The position numbers and the translations under genes are program-made. The notes beneath the pieces were generated by a model. That model did not search any database. It had not been told where the DNA came from and saw only the letters and a program-made list of their open reading frames with translations. From Microbacteriaceae bacterium (GTDB lineage: Bacteria > Actinomycetota > Actinomycetes > Actinomycetales > Microbacteriaceae): a stretch of 12,693 nt of DNA. The stretch lies in assembly GCA_947447385.1 (NCBI GenBank), contig CANFKN010000021.1, positions 1-12,693 on the forward strand, written 5' to 3'. Shown in pieces: positions 1-6,426 of this stretch (position 1 is its first letter; the number at the start of each line of letters is the position of its first letter).

Positions 1-92
1 AAATCGAGTGTTATGTCCTGGGGTTGCGAGCTCTCTAGAAGGCGCACAACAGTTGCGACCAAAGCATCGCGAGTTGGGTGGTGAGTCTTCAT
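1..92 (-). CDS. TetR-family-like transcriptional regulator, N-terminal fragment
   Basis: An ATG on the minus strand at 92-90 opens a frame with no stop through base 1, giving 30 complete codons before the window ends. The protein begins MKTHHPTRDALVATVVRLLE and continues with a short acidic stretch ending in DITLD. This matches the usual first helix of TetR repressors (basic start, 'R..ll..a..ll', then 'iTl..ia'), just before the helix-turn-helix, which lies outside the window. It is divergent from the large secreted-protein gene at 169, with 76 bp between the two starts and an inverted repeat in that gap, a common layout for an autoregulated TetR gene. No clear ribosome-binding site precedes the ATG. 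A TAAGCT sequence seven bases upstream on this strand would suit a leaderless start. Only 30 residues are visible, so the family call is tentative. Confidence 0.55.
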   Translation of the reverse strand, partial: MKTHHPTRDALVATVVRLLESSQPQDITLD

Positions 93-101
93 GTTTACAA
101 G

Positions 102-121
102 CTTAAGCTTCTTAGCTTAAG
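102..121. promoter_or_regulatory. Inverted repeat in divergent intergenic region, candidate operator
   Basis: The arms CTTAAGCT (102-109) and AGCTTAAG (114-121) are perfect reverse complements around a 4-base TCTT centre. The left arm is also part of an overlapping 12-bp palindrome, AAGCTTAAGCTT (99-110). The site lies between the divergent TetR-like gene (start at 92) and the secreted-protein gene (start at 169). It covers the likely -10 of the leftward gene. Size and position fit a dimeric repressor operator. Binding by the TetR-like protein is inference. Confidence 0.45.
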
Positions 122-156
122 GCGCGAAATCACTAGGGCCAGACAGGTTCTCTAGA

Positions 157-162
157 TAAGAT
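157..162 (+). promoter_or_regulatory. -10 element TAAGAT positioned for a leaderless transcript
   Basis: TAAGAT fits the actinobacterial TANNNT -10 pattern and begins 12 bases before the ATG at 169, with six bases between its last base and the ATG. That would start the RNA at or next to the A of the start codon. There is no purine-rich ribosome-binding site before this ATG, which supports leaderless expression. No convincing -35 is visible. The same hexamer appears at 4135-4140 upstream of the next gene. Confidence 0.45.
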
Positions 163-168
163 GTCTAA

Positions 169-3100
169 ATGAGATTATTAAAATCGTATCGTTCTGTTCG
201 TAGCTCGCTTGCAATTGCACTAGCACTGTCGATGGCGCTGGGCTCAGCGGTCTCGACAGCGTCTGCCGTCAGTGCAGCACCAGCAAGCTCGGCTTCTTCG
301 AGCTCTGCCGGCGATTCGAACAGCTCATCGTCACTTTCAATCTCACACCCAACTGCGGTGGCCGGTGTGTTGTCGGCCACTGTCAGCTACAAAGCGCCTA
401 AGGGTGCGAGTGGCTTGACCTATCGCGTGCGCTATTCAAGCAATAAGGGCAAAGCCTGGACGACATTCGCGACGACAACCGCGGCGCTTAGTTTGCGCGT
501 TTCACCCCTAACCGCTGGCACAAGCTACACCTTTGAGGTTTCAGCCAAAAAAACTGGCAACTGGGGTGCCTGGTCAGATGAATCAAACTCGGTGAAGCCA
601 ACCGGTTCGTCGGCACCAACTACATATTCGATCGCAGCCTCAGCCAGCGCAGGTGGCACAATCAGCCCAGCCGGCACCACCACAGTAAGCTCGGGTGGCA
701 ACCAGGTCTATACCTTCACGCCAAACAGCGGCTTTCAGATTCTGTCAGTGCTTGTTGATGGCAACTCAGTCGGCACGGCAGGCACCTACACCTTTAGCAA
801 TGTGAGTGCGAACCACAGCATCCTCGCGAATTTTGTTGCGAACAGCTATGGCATCACTGCGACCTCTGGCGCGCACGGCACCGTCACGCCGAGCGGCACG
901 ACAAACGTTTATTCTGGCCTCGGCCAAAGCTACACAATCACGCCAGACGTCGGCTATCACGTAGCCAACGTCTTGGTCGATGGCAATTCGGTTGGCGCAG
1001 TGACAAGCTATGACTTCACCAACGTGACCGCGATTCACACCATTTCGGCAACTTTTGCGATCAACACCTACAACATCGTTGCGAGTGTTGACTATGGCAG
1101 TGGCACTATCAGCTCGAGCGGCACCACGAGTGTCAACTATGGGTCTAGCAAGACTTATACGATCAATCCTGATGCGGGCTATCGAATCAACGACATTTAT
1201 GTTGACGGTTCGCTCGTTTCAAACTCGTCGAGTTACACGTTCAGCAACGTTGTCGCTGACCACACCATCATGGTGAGCTTCGTTCTGAGTTCATACACGA
1301 TCAATGCCAGCGTTGACTTTGGCAGTGGAACTATCAGTTCTGTCGGTGACACCACAGTCAACTCGGGTGGCAGCAAGACTTACACAATCACGCCAAACGC
1401 GGGCTACGTGATCAACGAGCTTTATGTTGATGGCAACCTTGTGACTTCGGTTTCGAGCTACACCTTCAGCAACGTTGTTGCAGACCACACCATTATGGTG
1501 AGCTTCAGTCTGGGTTCTTACACGATCAGTGCCAGCGTTGACTTTGGTAGCGGAACCATCACACCTCTTGGCGACAGCAATGTTTCTGGTGGTGGCAGCA
1601 AGACCTACACGATCACGCCGGATGCCGGATATGTGATTAATGAGCTTTATGTTGATGGCGACCTCGTAACGTCGGTTTCGAGTTACACCTTCAGCAACGT
1701 TGTTGCTGACCACACCATCATGGTCAGTTTCATGTTGGGTTCTTATACGATCACTGCTGGTGTTGACTATGGCAGTGGAACGATTAGTTCTTCTGGTGAC
1801 AGCACGGTTTCTGGTGGTGGTAGCAAGACTTATACGATCACTCCTGATGCTGGTTATGTGATTAATGACATTTATGTTGATGGCGAGTTGGTTGCTAACG
1901 CAAGCAGCTATACCTTCAGCAATGTTGTTGAGAATCACACCATTTGGGTGAGCTTCGTCTTGGGCTTTAGCATCACAGCCGGAGTGAACTCTGGCCCAGG
2001 TAGCATCAACAACAGCGGAGTAACCTCTCTAGCCTCTGGCAGCAACAAGACCTACACATTTACACCAAACGCTAACTCCTTCGTTAGCAACGTTGTGATT
2101 GACGGCGTTTCAATCGGCGCCTTCTACACCTACACCTTCACCAACGTGACAGCAGACCACACTATCTCTGTTGAATTCGAGGCCAACACCTACGACCTCT
2201 TTGCCGATGTTGACTATGGTTATGGCACAGTAAGCCCGAGCGGTTACCACACGGTTTATAACGGTGATGACCAAACATATGAATTCACACCTGACGAAGG
2301 TTATTACGTCTATGACGTGACTGTTGATGGCACGTCAGTGGGTGGAGTCAACTCTTACACCTTCTATAACGTGAAGAGTGCGCATGAGATTTGGGTGAGC
2401 TTCGAGCTTATTCGCGACTACACAATCAACGCGGGTGTTGACTATGGCGACGGTTCGATCTCTGAATCAGGCGAAATCGCTGTTGCAGTTACCTCCGACA
2501 AAACCTTCACCTTCACCCCAACGTCTGGCAATCACATTGTTGACGTTGTCGTTGATGGCGTCTCTAAGGGTGCGATCACGACGTTCACGTTCACAAACGT
2601 TCGTCGCAATCACAACATCTATGTACAGTTCGAAGCAGACCCTGTGGTTGGCCCTACCTACACCGTGACTTCTTCTGTATATTCTGGCCAGGGATCAATC
2701 AGCATTGACGGCAGCACCGAAGTTGGCGAAGGTAATGACCAGAGCTACAGCTTCGCACCTGCTGACAGCGGCTGGCGAATCAAAGAGGTGTTTGTTGACG
2801 GAGTCTCACTTGGCTCACTCACCAGCTACACATTCACAAGCGTCACCGAGCCGCACGACATCTATGTCACCTTTGAAACGAAAAAGGTTTGGGTTTACTC
2901 AGAAATTTCGTCAGGTAGCGGAACGATTGATCCTGAATATGACTATCAAGTATGGCGTGGCGACGATGTCACCTACACCATCACCGCAGATGACGGTTGG
3001 TATGTTGACAGCATCTGGTTTGACGGCGACAACATGGGCGGTGGCTCAAGCTTCACCATCGAAAATGTGCAGGGTTACCACGAAATCTATGTCTACTTCA

Positions 3101-3966
3101 AAGAGTTCACCACCTTTAACATCAACGCCAGCGTTGATTATGGCTCGGGAACGATCAGCTCTGTAGGTGACACTTCGGTCGATGCAGCAGACAGTAAGAC
3201 CTACGACTTCACCCCGGCGACTGACTACTATATCTTCGATGTGCTAGTTGACGGTGAATCGGTGGGCGCTATCAGTAGCTACACGTTTAACTGGGTCACC
3301 AAGAACCACACCATTACGGTTCAGTTCGAAACTGATGTAGTGCCGCCTGTTGGGCCAACATTCACAATTACCTACGATGCAAACCCAGATCACAGTGACA
3401 CGAATTCGACGAGCCACACTCAGACTGGCGAAGGCGATGTTTCTGTTGACTACAACGACTACATCGCTGAAAACGGCTCTCACTTCTGGGGTTGGAACAC
3501 TCAAGCAAATGCGCAGGGAACGTACTATTACCCAGAAGATACTTATGCGCTATACGCCGACGTGACGCTGTATGCAATTTGGACCTATGAGCTAACGATA
3601 AATGTGGGCACCTTAGATGCCGGCCCGTTCAGCAGCGCTTGGGCTTCCATTAGATTCCCCGACGTAGCTGACCCTACGAATGACAAAACTGTGACGATGA
3701 CTGCTGACGGCACTTATAAAATCACTGTTTTGGCTGGAGCCATGTATCCATACATGCTTCTGATTACCGGTGATTGGATTGGCACGCAAGATGCCTATTC
3801 AGGCCCTTATACAGTCACTTTGACTGAATTGGCGTCGTGGGATCCACGCGTATACATGCCTACAACAATCGCAGACGGAAGCAATTCATTCACAGGAATC
3901 TACGTCGCGATTAGCCCGGCGGGAACCGATGGAAGCATAAGCATCAACTTCAACGCACCAAATTAA
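169..3966 (+). CDS. Large secreted repeat protein with FnIII, InlB B-type repeats and a Listeria-Bacteroides repeat
   Basis: This 1265-aa protein has a clear Sec signal peptide: basic residues in the first 11, a hydrophobic core at about 14-30, and AxA-type cleavage options after residue 33 or 36. A Ser-rich linker follows, then an FnIII-like domain (about 57-145). Next are twelve ~75-aa repeats (about 153-1056) of the divergent InlB B-repeat type, with recurring YTI-A-VDYGSGTIS, TYTITPDAGY, VDG and SYTFSNV...HTI-VSF motifs. Residues 1065-1139 match the Listeria-Bacteroides repeat (Flg_new type), ending in ADVTLYAIW. The last ~125 residues are not recognised. There is no cysteine, no LPXTG and no C-terminal membrane anchor, so it may be secreted or held non-covalently. 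Such repeats are typical of adhesins and extracellular matrix proteins. The ATG at 169 is chosen because it gives an intact signal peptide. A terminator follows the stop. Transcription is probably monocistronic and divergent from the TetR-like gene. Confidence 0.88.
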   Translation: MRLLKSYRSVRSSLAIALALSMALGSAVSTASAVSAAPASSASSSSAGDSNSSSSLSISHPTAVAGVLSATVSYKAPKGASGLTYRVRYSSNKGKAWTTFATTTAALSLRVSPLTAGTSYTFEVSAKKTGNWGAWSDESNSVKPTGSSAPTTYSIAASASAGGTISPAGTTTVSSGGNQVYTFTPNSGFQILSVLVDGNSVGTAGTYTFSNVSANHSILANFVANSYGITATSGAHGTVTPSGTTNVYSGLGQSYTITPDVGYHVANVLVDGNSVGAVTSYDFTNVTAIHTISATFAINTYNIVASVDYGSGTISSSGTTSVNYGSSKTYTINPDAGYRINDIYVDGSLVSNSSSYTFSNVVADHTIMVSFVLSSYTINASVDFGSGTISSVGDTTVNSGGSKTYTITPNAGYVINELYVDGNLVTSVSSYTFSNVVADHTIMVSFSLGSYTISASVDFGSGTITPLGDSNVSGGGSKTYTITPDAGYVINELYVDGDLVTSVSSYTFSNVVADHTIMVSFMLGSYTITAGVDYGSGTISSSGDSTVSGGGSKTYTITPDAGYVINDIYVDGELVANASSYTFSNVVENHTIWVSFVLGFSITAGVNSGPGSINNSGVTSLASGSNKTYTFTPNANSFVSNVVIDGVSIGAFYTYTFTNVTADHTISVEFEANTYDLFADVDYGYGTVSPSGYHTVYNGDDQTYEFTPDEGYYVYDVTVDGTSVGGVNSYTFYNVKSAHEIWVSFELIRDYTINAGVDYGDGSISESGEIAVAVTSDKTFTFTPTSGNHIVDVVVDGVSKGAITTFTFTNVRRNHNIYVQFEADPVVGPTYTVTSSVYSGQGSISIDGSTEVGEGNDQSYSFAPADSGWRIKEVFVDGVSLGSLTSYTFTSVTEPHDIYVTFETKKVWVYSEISSGSGTIDPEYDYQVWRGDDVTYTITADDGWYVDSIWFDGDNMGGGSSFTIENVQGYHEIYVYFKEFTTFNINASVDYGSGTISSVGDTSVDAADSKTYDFTPATDYYIFDVLVDGESVGAISSYTFNWVTKNHTITVQFETDVVPPVGPTFTITYDANPDHSDTNSTSHTQTGEGDVSVDYNDYIAENGSHFWGWNTQANAQGTYYYPEDTYALYADVTLYAIWTYELTINVGTLDAGPFSSAWASIRFPDVADPTNDKTVTMTADGTYKITVLAGAMYPYMLLITGDWIGTQDAYSGPYTVTLTELASWDPRVYMPTTIADGSNSFTGIYVAISPAGTDGSISINFNAPN
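1069..1965 (+). repeat. Four tandem ~225-bp DNA repeats within the secreted-protein gene
   Basis: Units begin at 1069, 1294, 1519 and 1744, exactly 225 bp apart, and encode repeats 3 to 6 of the protein (the last is 74 codons). They are similar at DNA as well as protein level. For example, CTTTATGTTGATGGC occurs at equivalent places in units 2 and 3, and the stretch encoding SNVVADHTIMVSF is nearly identical in units 1 to 3. The flanking repeats (1-2 and 7-12) are much more diverged. This suggests recent duplication or gene conversion in the centre of the array. Confidence 0.8.
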
Positions 3967-4014
3967 ACCGAAAGGCGAATAGACTCGAGACAGTTCGATC
4001 AGATTGCCCTAAAC

Positions 4015-4052
4015 AAAAAGCGGATGCTCCTTAGTGGGGCATCCGCCTTTTT
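4015..4052 (+). terminator. Rho-independent terminator after the large repeat protein
   Basis: An 11-bp stem pairs GCGGATGCTCC (4020-4030) with GGGGCATCCGC (4036-4046), with one G-T wobble and a 5-base TTAGT loop. A T5 run follows at 4048-4052. Five A residues precede the stem, so it could also work on the opposite strand. It lies 53 bp after the stop at 3966. Confidence 0.9.
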
Positions 4053-4105
4053 GATTTTGATCGGACAATCGAAAACCTGCGTAATAACCGCACACCGGTT
4101 CGCAA

Positions 4106-4126
4106 GTTAACATATGTCGTTAACAT
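4106..4126. promoter_or_regulatory. Direct repeat of GTTAACAT, candidate regulator binding site
   Basis: GTTAACAT occurs at 4106-4113 and again at 4119-4126, 13 bp apart. It sits where the -35 region of the downstream promoter would be, and no good -35 hexamer is present. A small inverted repeat, AACCG/CGGTT (4086-4090 and 4096-4100), lies just upstream. The position would suit an activator such as the response regulator encoded at 5779, but that link is inference. Confidence 0.35.
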
Positions 4127-4134
4127 GAGCTCCC

Positions 4135-4171
4135 TAAGATAACAGCACTACCCGCATCGACAACTTAGGGG
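4135..4171 (+). promoter_or_regulatory. Promoter -10 and ribosome-binding site of the exported-protein gene
   Basis: TAAGAT at 4135-4140 matches the TANNNT -10 pattern and would start RNA near 4147, leaving a leader of about 29 bases. AGGGG at 4167-4171 is a good Shine-Dalgarno sequence four bases before the ATG at 4176. CCCTAAG (4132-4138) and CTTAGGG (4164-4170) are inverted copies that flank the predicted transcription start. They could be an operator or chance. Confidence 0.45.
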
Positions 4172-4175
4172 CAAC

Positions 4176-4973
4176 ATGTCTATCAAATCAAAGTTCTTGC
4201 TATTCGTAGCGGTTCCGGTCGCAGTTTTGACCGTAGCTGGCGTCTCAGCATCATCATTCACATTTGGCCAAAACGTCAACACCATTCAGGCAGACGTTGA
4301 GCAGGTCAACTACATTGTTCCGGCAACTGACGCGACCAGCCTCGCTGACTCATGGAACGCAACCTCGACCGTTATGGGCCGCGCCGCAACGACTGTTGCT
4401 GTTGACACCAAGTACGGCGAATTGCCACAGTGGACCCAGGTTTCAAATGGTGTTCAGGGCTACCCTTCGACAATCAACCAGCCTGGTGACCTTGTTTTCA
4501 TCAACGCACGTTCAAGCTCGTCAAACTCTGTTGACACCAACCGTGGCACCTTGGCAGAGGACGGTGGCGTTAACAGCAACGTTGTTTCATCACTCTTCAT
4601 CAAGGGAAACATCACCAACATTGCTGACCTTCGCACTGTATACCGCTCATGCTTGATTCCCCTTCGCTTGTGGAAGTCAACCAACACTGGTGGCAGCTGG
4701 ACAGACATCACTCCTTTGCGCCTCGGTGTTGACACCGGTGAGCCTTACTACATCGACTGCGAAACTGGCCAGTTTGAATTCACCGTTCCAACAGCAGCTA
4801 CCGACTACAACGTGTCGCAGGATCTTGACTACGTAGTAACCGTTGAAGCTGGCGGCAACTTTGCAACCATGAACAACATCAGCGGCAGCAACGGTGGCAC
4901 CATTCAGGGAATCACCCCGCAGTTCTTGTTCACTGCTACCCCAATCAGCGAAGCATTCACCGCGGTCAACTAG
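4176..4973 (+). CDS. Exported protein with SipW-class-like signal peptide, probable surface subunit
   Basis: This is a 265-aa protein with a short basic N-terminus (MSIKSK), a hydrophobic core at about 7-24, and a VSA-SSFTFG junction. That resembles the SipW-cognate signal class, where cleavage is followed by an aromatic-rich 'F.F' or 'YFTD' segment. The mature part is rich in Thr, Ser, Asn and Val, suggesting beta structure. It has only two cysteines (159 and 195), which could form a disulfide. No membrane anchor or LPXTG is present. Codon choice is strongly biased (aac, acc, ggc, atc, gtt), it has a strong ribosome-binding site, and terminators flank it on both sides, all as expected for an abundant product. 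The next gene is a SipW/ER-type signal peptidase, which makes it the obvious substrate. A role as a fibre or surface-layer subunit is inference. I recognise no Pfam-level domain in the mature region. Confidence 0.8.
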   Translation: MSIKSKFLLFVAVPVAVLTVAGVSASSFTFGQNVNTIQADVEQVNYIVPATDATSLADSWNATSTVMGRAATTVAVDTKYGELPQWTQVSNGVQGYPSTINQPGDLVFINARSSSSNSVDTNRGTLAEDGGVNSNVVSSLFIKGNITNIADLRTVYRSCLIPLRLWKSTNTGGSWTDITPLRLGVDTGEPYYIDCETGQFEFTVPTAATDYNVSQDLDYVVTVEAGGNFATMNNISGSNGGTIQGITPQFLFTATPISEAFTAVN

Positions 4974-5011
4974 TTTGATTTAGGCTTTATGCCAAGAGAT
5001 TAGAAGCTACA

Positions 5012-5060
5012 AGTTTTGGCCGCTCGACGCGTATGCATCGAGCGGCCAAAACTACTTTTT
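5012..5060 (+). terminator. Strong hairpin terminator between the exported protein and the signal peptidase
   Basis: A perfect 16-bp stem pairs AGTTTTGGCCGCTCGA (5012-5027) with its reverse complement (5038-5053) around a 10-base loop. T5 follows at 5056-5060 after two intervening bases. It ends only 18 bases before the signal peptidase start. There is no room for a promoter in between, so downstream genes probably depend on partial read-through or on a promoter inside the preceding gene. Confidence 0.85.
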
Positions 5061-5078
5061 AGTTAGGCAGATGATTTG

Positions 5079-5795
5079 GTGACGCGTCGGGAGCAGATCG
5101 CTCAGGCAAAGCATGCCAAGAAGAAATCGAGAATTATCTCGCGCATTATTTCTTGGGTGCTGGGCCTTTTCGTGCTGTCACTCGCGTTGGGTTTTGTCGG
5201 TCTAATGGTGGTGCTTGGCACGGCGACCCCGTTCACGGCAACTGTGGGCCATTCCATGAACCCGGTGCTATATCAGGGTGACTTAGCGCTCGTCAAAAGC
5301 ATCGAACCTTCAAAGATCAAAACTGGTGACGTAGTCAGGCTGAATATCACGGCGGCCTCTCAAAAACAATTCGGTCTGCCAAACACCATTTTGCACCGAG
5401 TCGTTTCAGTTAGAAACTCAGACATTGGGCTCATGTTCACCACCAAGGGTGACAACAATCCAATGAACGATACCTTTGAAACTCGCGCCGACAACATCAC
5501 CGGCATCATGATTGATCACTATGCCGGGTTGGGGTTTCCTCTGCTAATGGCACAATCGCCTTCAGCACCTCTGTTGGGGCAGGTAGCGCTCGGACTCATC
5601 ATCGCCTACCTTCTAATCGCGTGGCTTGAAAGCGCAATGAATGCTTCGAAAGCTCGAGAGCAGGTTCTGAAAGATCTGGTCGAGGACATCCCAGATTTAA
5701 AGGCGCAGATTGAGCTTTTGACCACAAAGCTTGCCACGCCGAAACCCACTTATGTTAGCTATTTCGAAGAGGTTGAAGATGTCAAAGACAACTAA
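5079..5795 (+). CDS. Signal peptidase I, SipW/ER (archaeal) type
   Basis: This membrane serine protease removes signal peptides from exported proteins at the outer face of the cytoplasmic membrane. Numbering from GTG 5079, a basic start (RR, KKK) leads to a transmembrane helix at about 23-48. GHSMNPVL follows, with catalytic Ser59 and the usual Met60. ILHRVV carries His106, the general base that replaces the lysine of ordinary bacterial LepB. TKGDNN carries Asp125. A second membrane helix lies at about 165-185, then a charged ~50-residue cytoplasmic tail with coiled-coil character. The S-H-D set and two-helix topology define the S26B/SipW subgroup. The start could be TTG 5076, one codon longer; an ATG at 5071 is out of frame and stops at once. 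It overlaps the response regulator by 17 bp, indicating an operon. The gene just upstream encodes its likely substrate. Confidence 0.9.
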   Translation: MTRREQIAQAKHAKKKSRIISRIISWVLGLFVLSLALGFVGLMVVLGTATPFTATVGHSMNPVLYQGDLALVKSIEPSKIKTGDVVRLNITAASQKQFGLPNTILHRVVSVRNSDIGLMFTTKGDNNPMNDTFETRADNITGIMIDHYAGLGFPLLMAQSPSAPLLGQVALGLIIAYLLIAWLESAMNASKAREQVLKDLVEDIPDLKAQIELLTTKLATPKPTYVSYFEEVEDVKDN

Positions 5796-6426
5796 AGAGC
5801 TTCGCGTAATGCTAGTTGATGACGACGAGTTTTCGCTTACGATTTTGGGCGAATCAATGCAACATTGGGCGTCAGTTCTAGGTGTTTCAACCGTCTCAGA
5901 TGCGGTCAGCCAAATAGAAGCATTCGACCCCCACGCAGTGATCACTGACTTGAACTTCAATGGGGGGCCAGACGGCGGCGAGCTTTTGCGTCACCTCGAA
6001 GCGGAGTATCCGTGGATTGGTCGCGTGGTTCTCACTTCGCACTCATCGCCTACTCTGGCTCTAAACCGTGGCTCTGAGATTCCAAAAGACACGGTTTATC
6101 TTGTCAAAGCAGACGTTGCCGGCGGCGCAGCGCTGAAACTGGCTGTTGAAGAGTCAATCCGAGGGCTATCAGTGCAGGCTCAAAGGCAACCAAGCGAAGC
6201 CGAGCCAAGGGTGCAAATTTCAAAGAGCCAGGCTGAGGTTCTCAAGCTAATCGCTGCCGGAAAATCAAATGCTGCAATCGCAACCGCACTGGGCATAACC
6301 ATTCGCGCCGCCGAGGGGCTAGTTCAACGAACTTTCGCAGCTCTACAACTCAAGCCAGACGAAGATAACAACGTGCGAGTTTTGGCAACTCGGATGTGGA
6401 TCGAAGGCAAGGTCACAAGTCGGTGA
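5779..6426 (+). CDS. NarL/LuxR-family response regulator
   Basis: This 215-aa two-component response regulator has a receiver domain (about 8-125) with the acidic pocket D14-D16, phospho-acceptor D57 in AVITDLNF, switch T86 in VVLTSHS and K110 in YLVKAD. A linker leads to a C-terminal LuxR-type helix-turn-helix (about 147-210), with QAEVLKLIAAGKSNAAIATA and the recognition-helix region ITIRAAEGLVQRTFAALQL. The full set of receiver residues suggests normal phosphorylation by the kinase encoded next. The ATG at 5779 is chosen over an in-frame ATG at 5731 because GAAGAGG (5766-5772) sits six bases upstream and the receiver fold starts right after it. It overlaps the signal peptidase gene by 17 bp and the kinase gene by 4 bp. 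The targets are unknown; the flanking surface-protein genes are the natural candidates. Confidence 0.92.
   Translation: MSKTTKELRVMLVDDDEFSLTILGESMQHWASVLGVSTVSDAVSQIEAFDPHAVITDLNFNGGPDGGELLRHLEAEYPWIGRVVLTSHSSPTLALNRGSEIPKDTVYLVKADVAGGAALKLAVEESIRGLSVQAQRQPSEAEPRVQISKSQAEVLKLIAAGKSNAAIATALGITIRAAEGLVQRTFAALQLKPDEDNNVRVLATRMWIEGKVTSR

Noticed and set aside
161..172. ATG-TCT-AAA-TGA mini-ORF overlapping the start of the large secreted-protein gene
   Set aside because: Three codons with no ribosome-binding site, and it overlaps the probable -10, so it is likely not even transcribed.
1291..1938. 215-aa antisense frame under the repeat array
   Set aside because: It is the mirror of the 225-bp repeats in the sense gene. 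It has no ribosome-binding site and no recognisable domain.
1069..1965. Regular repeats as a CRISPR-like array
   Set aside because: The 225-bp units are in-frame coding sequence with no spacer structure.
3586..3966. Sortase LPXTG anchor at the C-terminus of the large repeat protein
   Set aside because: No LPXTG-like motif, hydrophobic segment or basic tail precedes the stop.
5012..5053. Perfect 16-bp inverted repeat as a transposon end or attachment site
   Set aside because: Close arms, short loop and a following T-run fit a terminator. No transposase or target duplication is present.
5731..5778. Longer response-regulator start at ATG 5731
   Set aside because: It would add 16 unconserved residues and overlap the peptidase gene by 65 bp. 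The ATG at 5779 has a good ribosome-binding site.
6396..6422. Longer kinase start at ATG 6396
   Set aside because: The GTGA overlap at 6423 is the simpler coupled start, and the nine extra residues show no conserved feature. It cannot be fully excluded.
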